Made by a program: the position numbers and the translations under genes
Shown: positions 13,077 through 24,429 of the stretch, piece by piece
How the letters are laid out: the number at the start of each line of letters is the position of its first letter
How positions within the stretch are numbered: the stretch's first letter is position 1
Assembly (NCBI GenBank): GCA_025531455.1
Contig: JAMYHL010000040.1
Coordinates: 1-64,000 of the forward strand
DNA length: 64,000 nt
Direction of reading: 5' to 3'
Origin: Apiotrichum sp. Y4204
Lineage: Eukaryota > Basidiomycota > Tremellomycetes > Trichosporonales > Trichosporonaceae
The notes under the pieces: generated by a model
Databases searched by the model: none
Told to the model about the DNA's origin: nothing
Seen by the model: the letters and a program-made list of their open reading frames with translations, nothing else

Positions 13077-13907
13077 GACGACACACACTACGGATTCAAC
13101 CACGAGCATACTATCGAGAAGAAGGACATACTATTGCGAAAGAAGAACATACCATAGGGAACAAGAAGGACATCAAGCGATCGCGCATGCGTGCATGGGG
13201 CATAGTATTATAAAATGTGATATATTTGTAGAAGATATAATATGAATGCTGTTGTTGCTCTGCATGCTCTCCCGATGATTGCTGCCTCGTGTGTTTACTC
13301 TGTGCAATTTCTCTGAGCGTCATCAACTCTCCTGTGTCCACAGCTCGTCGGGGATCGGGCACCCACCCTTTCTGAACAGGTCCGACCAGTCACCTCAAGC
13401 ACCCTTGTACGCTGACCCGAGCCCGCAGTCCGCACGGTTTGGCAATGACCCCGTGAGACTTTTTCATTCCTGACCTGTTTTTTGTTTCTGGTATCATTAC
13501 CCATCCATCATATCCGTCACAAGCATCATGCAGATCAGTGATCAGTAAGCCCCGCACAAGACAGCACAAACAAGCACGCCCAGAGCGCAACTGGAGCCCA
13601 CACGTCGAGCCGACACTTCCCTCAATCTTCAGCGCCAGTGACCACTGATCCCATATTGTAATCCCCTCTCAACACGGCCAGAGACAGTGAGCTCACGACG
13701 CGACGCTGACCGGATCTGGCCGTTTTTGTGTTTACCAAACACAAATTTCCCTTCTTGGCGGCTTTCCTGTGTTGTTGTTGCGGAACTACGGATATAAAGA
13801 GCATCGCCTCACTCTTTCTCTCATGCCAGAGCGCACGGAGACGACCGAGATCGCGTCTTTCGAGCTCTTCCCTCCACTCTCCTCACTACTCTGCACACTT
13901 TTCGGCG
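13077..13907. other. Intergenic: 3' end of acidic-protein gene and promoter of Zn2Cys6 gene
   Basis: An A/T-rich patch with a cluster of TATAAT-like words near 13205-13245 lies about 130-170 nt after the stop and is a likely polyadenylation region. The last 100 nt before 13908 are C/T-rich, with GATATAAAG near 13791-13799 as a possible TATA element of the next gene. No coding signal. Confidence 0.4.
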
Positions 13908-16533
13908 ATGGAGACGGGCTCGTATCTCCGGCACGCGGCGCGGCGCTCCGTCGGTGGACGGGAAAGCGAGGACCGCGAGCACAAACAACGCGGCCGTGAT
14001 CGGGATCACGATCGGGACCTCGCCGACTCTGAGCGCGAGGACCACCGCCGCGACATGGAACGACACTTCCCCCGCCGCCCTATAACGCGTGTGAACCGTG
14101 AGTGACACTTACTCCGCTCGCTGACGGCCAGGTGCATGCGTGCGTCCGTTCCAGCTTTCACTAATGACAGAACGGTTGCCGCCGCGCCAAGATCCGATGT
14201 ATTGGGGCGGAGCACCCCCCCTGCGACAGGTGCTACGCGAGCGGGATGGAGTGCGTCGTCGAGAAGCCGCCGAATAAGGATGCCAAGGAGGCCAACTCTG
14301 CTGTAGAAGAGTGCGTGATACCAGTAGCGAGAACTGACAACAGCCGCCTGCACAGCCTTGAGGCGCAGATGGGGGCGATGCGCGACCTGCTGGAGCGTGT
14401 TGTCCGTGCCGTGCCGTCGCTCAATGAGGGGAGTCGCGAGGCGAGCGCATCGCCGTGGTCACCTCATTGGAGCTCGGATGCGATGCGACTCTCGGGTGAA
14501 CGGAGGTTGCGAGATGCTGGTGGGAGTAGGTCAGGCAGAAACAGCAGGCGCAGCCCATCAAAAGAAACACAAGGTGCTTCAGAACCGCCCGAACCAGCAC
14601 GGACCCCTGGACATCCTGAGCCACCGGAACCACCCACTGCCCGCGGCCGTCATGCAGACCCGCTGGCGATGGAGGAAATGATCAACCCTATAGGCGGGTT
14701 CCGGGCTATGACCCGCCGCATGGAAGAGGAGGGACATGCTCCGAAGCGACAGCGACTTGCATCTCCGTCGCCTCCTGGTGAGGGCGATCTCATCGACCAA
14801 GGTGTTATATCCGAAGCGGAGGCGGCCTCGCTCGTGGACCGGTGCGTATTTTAATAGCTTTGGCTGACCGCAGATTCTATGCCGGGTGCTCGGAGTTTAT
14901 TAATGCATACGATCCGACATACGACAACTTTACCTCTCTGCGGCGCCGGTCAACCTTCAGCCTGACGGCAGTGATGATGGTCGGTGCCCGGGCCAGGGAT
15001 GGCGGTGGGCCCCCGAGTCCTGCCCAGGTTGCGTGCGCACAGGCGACGCGCCGCATGGGTGAGTGGGGCATTCCACGCTGAACTGACAGCAGCGATGCAC
15101 ACACTAATGGATCCCGGGGTAGGAGTCGAAGACGTGAAAGCTTTGGTGCTCCTTGCGGCATACAGGGAGAATGGGTGGCTTATTGCGGGACATGCTGTGA
15201 GGATAGCGATCGATCTGGGGCTCGACCGCGCCTTCCAAAAGCTGGTCCAGGGCGGAATGGGGCATGGGAAAAGCAAGGCCGAGCTGGAAAAGGAGCGGGC
15301 ACTTGTGGAACGCGCGCGGGTGTGGTATGTCGTGAGTCACAATCCACCACAATCGCCGACACCAGGTATACCGTCTCGAGCACCAGCAGTCATACGGGAT
15401 GGGGCGGCCCGCGATTGTACGCGAGGACAGCACCATCCATAACTGCCGGTTACTGCTTGACCATCCCCTCTCGCTGGATGCAGATGCGCGTCTGGTGTAT
15501 GCCGTCGAGCTGATTGCGCTGCGTGCGCCGCTCCACGTTGAACTGACGACCACGCCCGACCTTCCGCTCGATGCCGCGACTCTTGCGCGATTGCGCTGGG
15601 CCAACGAACAGTTTGATTCGTGGGAGCGGCACTGGGACGAGGTGCTCGTCTCGCGGTATGGTACGGGCAGCACAGGCTTTGTCCGCGAGAGTCTTGCCAT
15701 GCAGCGTCAGCTCGCCGAGCTCTTTATCAACTCGCAGCTCCTCCGCGGTGTGCAGTCCCGCGCAGATGTTGACGCCATGTCGGCAGAAAAGCGCGCTTTG
15801 GCACTGCGAGCGCTCGGGAATGCGCTCAAGTGCGGCCAAATTGCGCTGCAGGGTACACATGTAAGTCTTGTGTATGTCCGTGCACGAAGCTGATTCCCAG
15901 TACACGCTCAGCTTCCCCTACGGTACGCACTACACGCACGTGTGCGCGGCGTTTGCGGCCTCGTTTCTTATCCGCATCGCACGCCTGTTTCCCGAGGAGC
16001 TGGACCTCGACGCCGTGGCGAAGGACGTCGAGGGCATCGCGGATATGCTGGAGAAGGGTGGGTGCTAACTTGAGGTTACAGCACTGACTCCAGTGCCGGC
16101 AGGGCGCTATGCCCGATCGCTGCGTTTGATTCTCCGCCGTGCGCGGAGGGAGGGGATCCTGCCTGCGGCTCCAGACGACGCGGGGCCGTCGCGCCGCCGG
16201 GACACAGATACACACGCAGCTGGGACCGAGACGCTTGCACCCACTCCCACAGGGGACTGGCTTGCAAGCTTGGATATCAAGGAGGCGGAGCTTTCCGCCG
16301 CGGCAGCGGCCACGCCACTGCGGTTCGACGGGGCACACGATCTCAGCGGCTTGGGGATCGGCATCGACGCGTTCGGTGGACATGCGGGTGCGCTGCCCCT
16401 CTTCCTCAATGGCGAGCTGGGTACGAGCGTGCGGCCCTCGGACGCGGTCAACTTTGTGGGCCTTGAGGACTTCTTTGTGCCTCCCGAGCTGGACACGCTT
16501 CTTGCCGGCTTTGAGGACCGGTGGAAGCCGTAA
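13908..16533 (+). CDS. Zn2Cys6 fungal transcription factor (8 exons, one of 8 nt)
   Basis: Exons 13908-14097, 14132-14139, 14171-14841, 14874-15058, 15090-15331, 15366-15860, 15901-16057 and 16094-16533 sum to 2388 nt, giving 795 residues. A complete Zn2Cys6 cluster lies at residues 66-94: C66-x2-C69-x6-C76-x7-C84-x2-C87-x6-C94, with ACNGCRRAKIRC as its first half. It is preceded by a charged Arg/Asp/Glu N-terminus and followed by a heptad-like segment (about 125-146, RLHSLEAQMGAMRDLLERVV), the usual linker/dimerisation order for this class. Residues of about 270-600 resemble the fungal-specific transcription factor domain (SEFINAYDP, AAYRENGWLIAGHAVRIAIDLGLDRAF, MGRPAIVREDS). The family acts as nuclear sequence-specific regulators; the target pathway cannot be read from sequence. 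Introns are unusually short (31-40 nt). The nearest neighbours give no clue to regulon. Confidence 0.88.
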
Positions 16534-17224
16534 GCCCCTGATCACGTTCCTTCTCTGCGCAGGCATGACGTGGACGCCGGGGAGTTATCTTGGGAAACTG
16601 ACCCAACTATCTCGCGTAAAAGGTCATGGGGTGTGATGTATCTAATTCGGCGCGTTTAATGGAGATGGGAACGTTGCACAACCCCTCCTCGCTAGGTGTC
16701 TGTGGTGACGGCTTCGTGGACTTACAACGTGCCCATGTCGCCTACTAATTACAGCCCTCACGTGCTGGACCTCCGACCTCCGATCTAGACCTCACAATCA
16801 ATGGCCCGGTTGACCAGCTCTTCTACAGTTCGGTCATGGTCGCGCGTACCTTGCGCCCACGCGGACGCTCCAAGCTCAAGCGTCTCACAACAAGCTCTGA
16901 GATCCCGAGTCTTCAACTTCCTCCTATCACATCTGGCAGGCACCACATTACACTCCGATCCCCCTCCTAGCCCCTCCATTCTGGCCTAGACTCGCTAGCT
17001 GCCAGTACTACTCAGCTAACGGCACGGCAGAACGTGAAACGCTATGAAACGTGCTTATTATCGCGGACGCATGCCGCCGCGTGGGCCGCGCCAAACCTTG
17101 ATTTCCGGGGACCGCATGGTGCGTATCTAGACTATATCAGCAGCTGACCTCGGAGAACGATTGCGAGTTTCAAACGTTGTTGCTCGCAAGCAAGCTAGCA
17201 GCTAGCAGCTAGATGTACATATGT
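16534..17224. other. Intergenic between transcription factor and RNase gene
   Basis: No coding signal. A small AGCTAGC direct repeat (AGCAAGCTAGCAGCTAGCAG, about 17191-17210) lies just before the RNase TATA element. Confidence 0.4.
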
Positions 17225-17230
17225 TATAAG
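17225..17230 (+). promoter_or_regulatory. TATA box of the RNase gene
   Basis: TATAAG lies 60 nt before the ATG at 17285, with a C/T-rich ATG-free interval between them. Confidence 0.5.
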
Positions 17231-17284
17231 AAGCGCGGGACCCCCCTGCTGGTCCAGCCTCGTCCCGTCCGTCTCTCCACACCG

Positions 17285-17756
17285 ATGCTCGTCTCCACCG
17301 TACGCCCGCTCCCCGCGCGCTCGACTAACCCCAGCTCGTCGCGGCCCTTGGTCTCTTGTCCGGCGCGTCGGCGGCCGCGATCGGCCGCCAGACCTGCGCC
17401 TACGAGTGCGGCACCGTGTGCTACTACCAGCGCACGATTGACTCGGCCGTCGCCGCTGGCGTGAAGCGCCTCGGCAACCCTGTTAGTGCGTACTGTATTT
17501 GTGGCTTTCCATAGTATGTGTCTCTGTTCTCAGCTGACCCCCAGGCGGATACCCCCACCAGTACAACAACCGCGAGGGCTTCGAGTTTGACACGCCGGGC
17601 CCGTGGTACGAGTACCCCATCATGCACAGCTACAAAGTGTACAATGGCGGCCCGCCTGGCGCCGACCGCGTCATCTTCAATAGGCAGGGCCAGTTTGAGG
17701 CGGTTATCACGCACACGGGGGAGACGAACAACAACTTTGGCGAGTGTGAGGCGTGA
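17285..17756 (+). CDS. Secreted guanyl-preferring ribonuclease, RNase T1/N1 family
   Basis: Exons 17285-17299, 17335-17485 and 17545-17756 sum to 378 nt and give 125 residues. Residues 1-20 form a signal peptide (short hydrophobic core, Ala-rich cleavage region), so the enzyme should be exported. The mature part matches the RNase T1 family in length and catalytic order: Y58 and H60 in GYPHQYNN, E78 in WYEYP, R97 in ADRVIF, H112 in ITHTG and F120 in NNNF. The four half-cystines C26, C30, C34 and C123 match the two disulfides known for T1. Family knowledge: cleavage of single-stranded RNA after G, used in extracellular phosphate or nutrient scavenging. Nothing suggests the extended loops of ribotoxins. 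The first coding exon is only five codons and the first intron splits the signal peptide. The gene converges on the MFS gene, with 171 nt between stops. Confidence 0.9.
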
Positions 17757-17927
17757 GATCTGTTGTGTTATATGGAATGAATGTTGTTTTGCCAGTTGCT
17801 TCACCCCCGAGGGGATTTCATGTATTACGCATGTCGCTGCATGATGTCTATTGCTGTTGGTACAAGATATGCTAGCTGTAGATGGAGGTAGAGTGGTGGC
17901 GCCACTAGACAGAAATGGTCTACGCGC

Positions 17928-19957
17928 TCAAAGAGACGGCGTGAACTTGGACTTTGCACGCAGCGCAGGGCCATACCACATGAGCACGAGGGGGACAGGC
18001 GCAAGGAGCAGGGCAATGAATCCGAGGAGGGAGGACGCCCACTGGGTGCCGAGCTTTTCGTACATCTGGTTGGCAAAGAGGGGGAATCCGGCACCAAAGC
18101 TGGAACGCACGACGGTGGAGCCGGCGAGCGCACTGGCCGCAGACCAGAGGTACACGTCGACGATATAGTTGAACAGGCTCACAAACATGCCGAGGACGCC
18201 GACGCCAATGAGGCCGCCTGCAATCACGGGCGAGATCCAGTGAATTCGCGGGTAGGATGTCCAGCCGAACCAGAACATGGCGATGACGAGGGACCACGAG
18301 CAGACGACGCAGAGCTCGAGACGCTTCTCGGGAGCGACCTGGGCCGGGGCGACGGCCTTTGCGTGGGTGACGTACCGGCGCTCAATGACAGTCATGTAAA
18401 AGAGTGTGCAGATTACGCCGCCGGTGAAGAAGCCGAGGAAGGCGAGGCCGTTCTCGCCGGCGTTGAAGCCGTGGTTCTTGACAAACACGAAGGGGTAGGC
18501 CTCGAAGAGAAGGTACACGACGCCATACACGAACGACATGTAGATCGTGACTGCAAGCAGCAGGGGCTCGAGCGCGAGCATGATGAACGGCTTGAGGAGA
18601 ATGTCGTTCATACGTGCGTGGAAACTGTGTTCGCGTCGCTCGACTGGATGTTAATAGGGCCTCATCGGGTGCAGTGTCGCGGCGGCCACTCCACTCAGAC
18701 TCACTCGGGGCATACCACCTGTCATCACCCGTCTCCTTCCTCAGGCGCTGGGATTTCTTGGCCAGGATGGTCGGCGCATACGTTTCAGGGAGGGTGAAGA
18801 GAATTGCCAGGCCGCACGCGCCGGCGAACATTGTGAGGATCCAGTACACCCATCGCCAGTTGACTCCAGCGACCTCAATAAAGCCCGACACGATGGGGCC
18901 GAGACTCGGTCCAGCGAACGGTGCGAGGCCAAAGAGTGCCATGGCCTTGCCTCGCGTGTCGCCCTCCCAGATATCGGCGAGGAGTGCACCCGAGTTGGTG
19001 AGCGGGGCGGCGGCGAACGTTCCTCCGAGGAAGCGGAAGGCGAGGAGCGCGCCCGTGTTTGGCGCGAGCGCGCAGCCGACCTGCATGCCCACGTAGAAGA
19101 TGAATGCCCCGATGAACACCGGACGCCGGCCATAGCTCTCGGATAGCGGGCCCCAGAGCAGCGGACCAAGACAGTACCCAGCCACAAAGAGCGAAATGGT
19201 CAGGACACCCACTTCGGTGCTCATGTGGAAGTGGGCCAAGACGGACTGCATGATTCCTGAGGGGGCGGACGACGCAAACGTCGAGTTCAGGACGAGGATG
19301 CCGCCCAAACAGGTGAGGTACCATCGGTACGCCACGGACCAGTTCTGTTGTCAGCGGCGGGAACCTCAATGGGGAGCTGGGCACAAGTGACAGTATCCAC
19401 TTGGTGCGTGCCAACTTGTAAGTCAACCAGTGGTAGTCACTCATGCCCACGCCCGATCACAACGAATCAGAACATTGATTGCTGAAATCTCGTGATGACT
19501 CCAGCCCACTTCCACTCACTTTGGGATTGATCTTTTCTCCCGGCTCGAATTTCACTGCCCACGGATCGGGGCCCTTCTCCTCCCTCTCCGCGATGCGCAG
19601 CTCCTCCTCATCGCGTGAGCGGACAGCGACGAGTCCCTCTTCCGCGTCCGGGCCGTCTGGGCTCACTCCACCAAAGGGAGACACGAATGGCGGGGAGATG
19701 CTGCGGTCGAGGCGGGCAGCGGGGTTGGCTGATCCGTCGAGCGTCGCCTCGGACGAGGCGCTTCCCCTCCTTTTCCGGCCGAGGGCCAGGCGCGACGCGT
19801 AGGAAGTGTAGCTCGCCTCGGAGGTGTGCGATGTTGCGGACACGTGTGATTTCTCGGACAGCGCACGACGGAGGCTTGGGTCTGGGGCGTCGGCCAAACG
19901 CTCGACGTCGCCAATGTCTTTCTCCGGATCGCGGGATGGTTGTTTCTTGCTGAACAT
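17928..19957 (-). CDS. MFS transporter, DHA1-like (drug/polyamine:H+ antiporter type)
   Basis: Exons 19957-19520, 19344-18705 and 18643-17928 sum to 1794 nt and give 597 residues. Residues 1-146 form a cytosolic Ser/Thr-rich, charged tail. After it come about twelve hydrophobic segments of the major facilitator fold. Signature pieces are NWSVAYRWYLT before helix 1, GYCLGPLLWGPLSESYGRRP in the helix 2-3 loop, NWRWVYWIL and LPETYAPTIL near the central loop, and FIMLALEPLL opening the second half. These are typical of fungal DHA1 (TPO/FLR-type) exporters at the plasma membrane or vacuole. Substrate cannot be assigned. The second junction uses acceptor ATCCAG after a TTAAC branch; a nearby ACACAG would break the frame. 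The first intron is long for this locus (175 nt). Confidence 0.88.
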
Positions 19958-21133
19958 TGAGAAGTGGGTGGATGTGAGTCTAGAGATCGTGGGGCAGGCT
20001 CGACGATGGGAGGTGGGACGAGCACTCGTTCTACTTAACGTGGGCGACTACACACCGGCTCACGATAAGTGAGGAATTATTACAGAAACGGAATGTGGGC
20101 AGCCTTGACATCCATGACGGCCGTGTTCCAACTTTTTGTGTTCCAGCAGCTCGCGTTCAGCTTACCTCACCGGCTGACTCGCATCACTCCATTCTGACTC
20201 ACAGACTAGTCTCCTCCACCTCACAGCCACAGCCGCAGCTAGCATTCTGTCGCGATTTTTTTCTTCTCTCTTCGGCGTTGTTTGTGCCAACTGTGCTACT
20301 ACGCAACTGGGCAACGGACTGCCTGCCGTGCCGGCGGTCATACCCGGCGGCATCTCCGGCATGGTTGTCTCGGCACAATCAGGGCCGCCCTGAGGTGTCG
20401 CCGAATTTAGACACCAGACACCTCGTTTGATGCTCTGCGCTCGCTCGGTGAATAAAGTGGAGTTTTGACAGTACCATTGCGAGCTATTGCGAGTGCTGGG
20501 GCGAGCCCGGGCTCCACGCCTGGTGCTGCGGCGACTTAGTAATACTCTACCCGCAGCCGACCCCAGAGCCCACACCGTGCCGACCTGGCCGACAGCGAGT
20601 GGCGCGAACAATGGTTCCTGCGCTACTCGCGCCGGCACCGAGGCCGAGGCGACGCACTCATGACTGATACGAGTCGCACGCCACGCCGCGTGCGGCAATC
20701 CCACAGACCACAGAACCCTGTCCATGTGGGCCATGTGTTTTCCTCCACCGCAGTCGCGACCGACCCCTCGTCGCCACCCACCGCGTCCAGCTGTGGGGTC
20801 CAGAATGTCACACGTATGGTGCGTCGGAGATGGCCGACGCGTTGACTGAGCGCGAAGGGCCGGCCGAGCGCGAGTTGCGGGTGCCGATGCCGATGCCGAC
20901 GCGCCAGTCAGGAGGATCTGATACTAGTGCGAGAGATGGGAATGCTAGGAAGTGCGATACTGCTGGAATCGGAGCAATGCTGCTACATTGTACTGATTAT
21001 TGGTGCGCAGAAATCTCCGATCTCGAGTGCGGAATGTTTGATGAAGATGATGACAAGATACAAGGGTGCATCCATATCCGTTATCTCCGTATCAGAGTCC
21101 ATAGCTACCCGCGCCATATCGCCCGTACCTCGC
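19958..21133. other. Intergenic: MFS promoter and cyclophilin 3' flank
   Basis: Upstream of the transporter for about 1.1 kb there is no coding signal. I saw no convincing TATA box for the transporter gene. Confidence 0.4.
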
Positions 21134-22714
21134 CTACACCTGAGACACCTTCTCGTAGTTGCGGCCGTCGAGCATGCGACGCACGCGCTGTTTGCCCCCA
21201 CGGTAAAAGTAGACGTAGGCGCCGACGGGAAGGACAACAAAGATGGCGAGGAAGAGGAAGTAGCGGCTCGGCTTTGAGATGGTCGTGTACTCCTCCTCGT
21301 CCGTCACGGGGGCCGGCGGAGTCTCGACTGGCGGCGTCTTGACTGCGGGTGCGTCGTCGTCCCCCTCGTAATCGGGCTGTGTGAGTAGCAGGAGTCGATG
21401 GAGATGAAAAGAAGATTGAGATAAAGATGGGGATAGAAATTGGGTTGAGATTGGGTTGAGATCAACATTTGGTCAGCGATTGCACGATTTTGCCAGTGAC
21501 GTCGCCAGCCAGTTGAGAGTGAATCATTTAGGGCAGCGCAATTCGACGAGGTGCATGGATATGGCATCAGAATCTGTCCACACTAGAGCTCAACGCGGAG
21601 AGGTACCTGGTTGCCCTGGTCGTCGACCTCGTGCTCAATCTCGAGCTAACCGTTAGCAAACGAACTTTACAAACTCTCATTCTACTCACCTCGCCGGAGC
21701 GGACAATGGTGACCTTCTCCTTGGGGGCGTCTCCGGGGTTCTTGGGAACGTTCTCAATGGCGTGCACAACGTCCATGCCCTCGAGAACAGTGCCGAACAC
21801 GACGTGGCGGCCGTCGAGCCACGAGGTCTTGACGGTGCAGATGAAGAACTGGGGTGAGCTGATGTGACTCTAATAAGCAGCTCAGAACATACCTGGGAGC
21901 CGTTGGTGTCCGAGCCGGCGTTGGCCATCGCTAGATGTTAGCTGTCACCCTTCGCCGGGTTGTAGTCGCTGCGCTCATCGCGCTGGCTCCGCACTCACAG
22001 AGAACACCGGGGCCAGTGTGCTTGAGCTTGAAGTTCTCGTCAGGGAAGCGGTCGCCGTAGATCGACTTGCCGCCGCGGCCGTTGCCCTCGGTGAAGTCAC
22101 CGCCCTGGATCCTGTCAAGTCAGTACGGCTGCTCTTTGGCACAAGAGGAATAAGCCGCAGGGTTGTGATGCGGCTGCGATATCGCCAGATCCAAGCTGGG
22201 AGGTTGTTATCGCGCCGCGATGGCTGGCTGAATCGCACCCAATTCACGCAGAACAGCAAATACCATCTTCCACGACGAGCCACGTCCCTCAATGCGCTGG
22301 TACGTCGGCCGTTCCCGCAGATACCATCTGGGTCCCCCGCCACCCGCTCACTGCCACTCACATAAAGTCCTTGATGACACGGTGGAAGCTCGAGCCCTCG
22401 TAGCCAAAGCCGAGCGCCTCGCCGTCCGCCTTCTTGCCGGTGCAGAGGGCGCGGAAGTTCTCGACAGTCTTGGGGACAGTCCTGCGTGATCAGCTTTTGT
22501 GGACACACAACCAACTGTTCTCTCTCAGCTCGACAACTCACTTTCCGTAGAGACCCATGACGACGCGGCCCATGGGCTTTCCGCCGTGCTCAATGTCAAA
22601 GAAGACCTTGTTGGTGATGATCGGGCCCTTGGCGGCGTTGGCGGGGGCCGCGAAGAGGAACGCGACTGCGACGAGCAGCGCGGCGAGCAGGGGGAGAATG
22701 CTGAGACGGGCCAT
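21134..22714 (-). CDS. Secretory-pathway cyclophilin (peptidyl-prolyl isomerase) with C-terminal membrane anchor
   Basis: Seven exons (22714-22542, 22481-22362, 22111-21999, 21930-21893, 21848-21690, 21645-21607, 21376-21134) sum to 885 nt and give 294 residues. An N-terminal signal peptide ([19 protein letters not shown]) leads into a full cyclophilin domain. Active-site pieces are [20 protein letters not shown] (Arg, Phe, Gln of the catalytic pocket), [17 protein letters not shown] and the [10 protein letters not shown] loop. After the domain there is an acidic Pro-rich spacer, a transmembrane helix at about 253-271 ([19 protein letters not shown]) and a short basic tail ending in YEKVSQV. 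This is the layout of ER/secretory cyclophilins anchored in the membrane, which isomerise prolyl bonds in folding client proteins. Two introns are long (250 and 230 nt). It shares a divergent promoter with a J-domain gene. Confidence 0.9.
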
Positions 22715-23078
22715 GGTGGTTGTTGGGGAGAGAGGAGGGGAAAGTTGAGATCGAGATGGTTTGTCCCCCTGGAGTGGAGTGCGAGCGGGTGGCTGACTGC
22801 TGCCAAGCAGCCTGTGGACGGGGCTGGCATGGGCGGGGAACAAGCGACGTGGCACAGACGGAAGCGCCTCCGCCGTCATGAAGCGGGGGGGACGGAATCA
22901 AAATGTCGTCGATCTTCACTGTCCAGTCAGCTTGCAGAACGCGCGACGCGTCCATCCTGCCCTTGTCAACATGAGCTCTGAAGTTGTGATTTTTGCCACA
23001 GCCTGTATTATTCGACTTTGCATTCATCCTCTCCTCCATCCATCCAGCGTCTCATTCCACATCACACAAATCCCCACA
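22715..23078. promoter_or_regulatory. Divergent promoter between cyclophilin and J-protein genes
   Basis: The two ATGs are 364 nt apart and point outward. The left part is purine-rich on the plus strand (a pyrimidine leader for the cyclophilin). The right part ends in a C/T/A-rich leader for the J-protein. No unambiguous TATA or heat-shock element array was seen. Confidence 0.5.
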
Positions 23079-24214
23079 ATGTCCGACCAAGCCGACCCCA
23101 TTCTCATGTTCTTCACCGAGGCCGAGGCCGAGAAGCCCGACACTTTGTACACGGCCCTCGGCGTCGGCCGCGAGGCGAAGATAGGCGCCATCCGCATGGC
23201 GTACCGCCGCGCGGCGCTGCGCTGCCATCCCGACAAGCATGCGGGAAAGCCTGCAGAGGTGGTGGCGAAGCTCAGCGCCGAGTTCCAGAAGGTCGGGTTT
23301 GCGTGGGCCGTGCTCAGTGATGAGAAGCGCCGCAAACGGTGGGTACAGAGGGAAGGTGGGGTGATTGGTCTTGCTGACGCTCTGGCAGGTACGATACCAC
23401 GGGCCGCACGGACGAGCTAAAGTTTGCGCACGCGGAGGAGGCGGGCTGGGAGGCGTACTTTGAAGAGCTGTTCGAGCGCGTCGACCGCAAGATGCTCGAC
23501 GATGACAAGAAGCAGTATCAAGGTGAGTTGCAGAAGTTGCCACACTGACTCTCAGGCTCGGAAGCGGAGCTCGCGGACCTGCGGGAGGCGTACAAATCAG
23601 CAAAGGGGTCGTTCGAAAAGATTGTCGCGCACATCCCCCACAGCACGCATAAGGACGAGCCACGCTTGATCGCCGCCATCGAGGGCGAGATCGCCGCGGG
23701 CAACCTGAAGCGCACGAAGGCGTGGACCGCGTCATCTGGCGACAGCACGGCATCGAATGACCGGAAGCGCAAGGCGGACGCGGAAGCGGTGGCGGCGGAG
23801 GAGGCGGCGCGCGAGCTCGGCGTATGGGACGAGTTCTACGGGAGTGGCAAGAAGGGCCGCCGCGCTGGCGATAAGGGCAAAGGCAAGGAGAACGAGGCCG
23901 AGGGGGAAGACGCGCTCGCTGCGCTCATTGTCCGGCGCCAGAGCAAGACGAGTGCGCTTGACGCGATTGCGAACAAGTACGCTGGGAAGGAGAAGGGCAA
24001 GGGCAAGAAGAAGGAGGCGAAGCATGAGGATCTCGACGACGACGCGTTCGCTGCCCTCCAGGCCAAGATGTTTGGCGGTAAAGGCAAGGAGCAGAAGAAG
24101 GGAAAGCACGACGATCTGGACGACCTCGACGACGACGCGTTTGCCGCGCTCCAGGCTAAGATGTTTGGCGACAAGGGCAAGGGCGGGGACAAGAAGAAGC
24201 GCAAGACCAAGTAG
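23079..24214 (+). CDS. J-domain co-chaperone, DNAJC9-like
   Basis: Exons 23079-23338, 23389-23521 and 23555-24214 sum to 1053 nt and give 350 residues. The J-domain occupies about residues 20-90, with the Hsp70-activating HPD at 50-52 (RRAALRCHPDKHAGKP). After it, the order YDTTG, then an acidic ...EEAGWEAYFEELFERV... segment, then a helical region, matches the DNAJC9 type, a nuclear J-protein known in animals as a histone H3-H4 co-chaperone. That specific role is inference here. The C-terminal third is very Lys/Glu/Asp rich and holds two copies of DDDAFAALQAKMFG about 30 residues apart, separated by Lys-rich linkers, ending in GDKKKRKTK, which looks like a nuclear localisation signal. The gene converges on the M24 peptidase gene with 215 nt between stops. 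Confidence 0.87.
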
Positions 24215-24429
24215 ATGGCGCAGCACACGCTGTGCTAGTCGCCCGTACATTCGAGACCTGTTGTATACTCTGTAGTAGCCATGCATGATTCTGTTAATTC
24301 AAGATGGGGCCTCGGCGTCATTAGAGCCCTTCAGACCAGATGAGCAGACGGGTCCGCTCAGCACCCTACTTAGAACCTAACCCAATAAACTGCATTCTAT
24401 CCCTTGTAACACTATGTAGGTATATCCTC

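Noticed and set aside
11772..13109. 445-codon open frame on the minus strand opposite the acidic-protein gene
   Set aside because: Its Gly/Arg/Val-rich composition is what the complement of strongly C-ending codons produces, and it has no leader or domain. It is a shadow of the plus-strand gene.
18611..18634. Alternative MFS acceptor ACACAG for the second intron
   Set aside because: It leads to an immediate stop with the donor at 18704; ATCCAG, following a TTAAC branch, restores the transporter frame.
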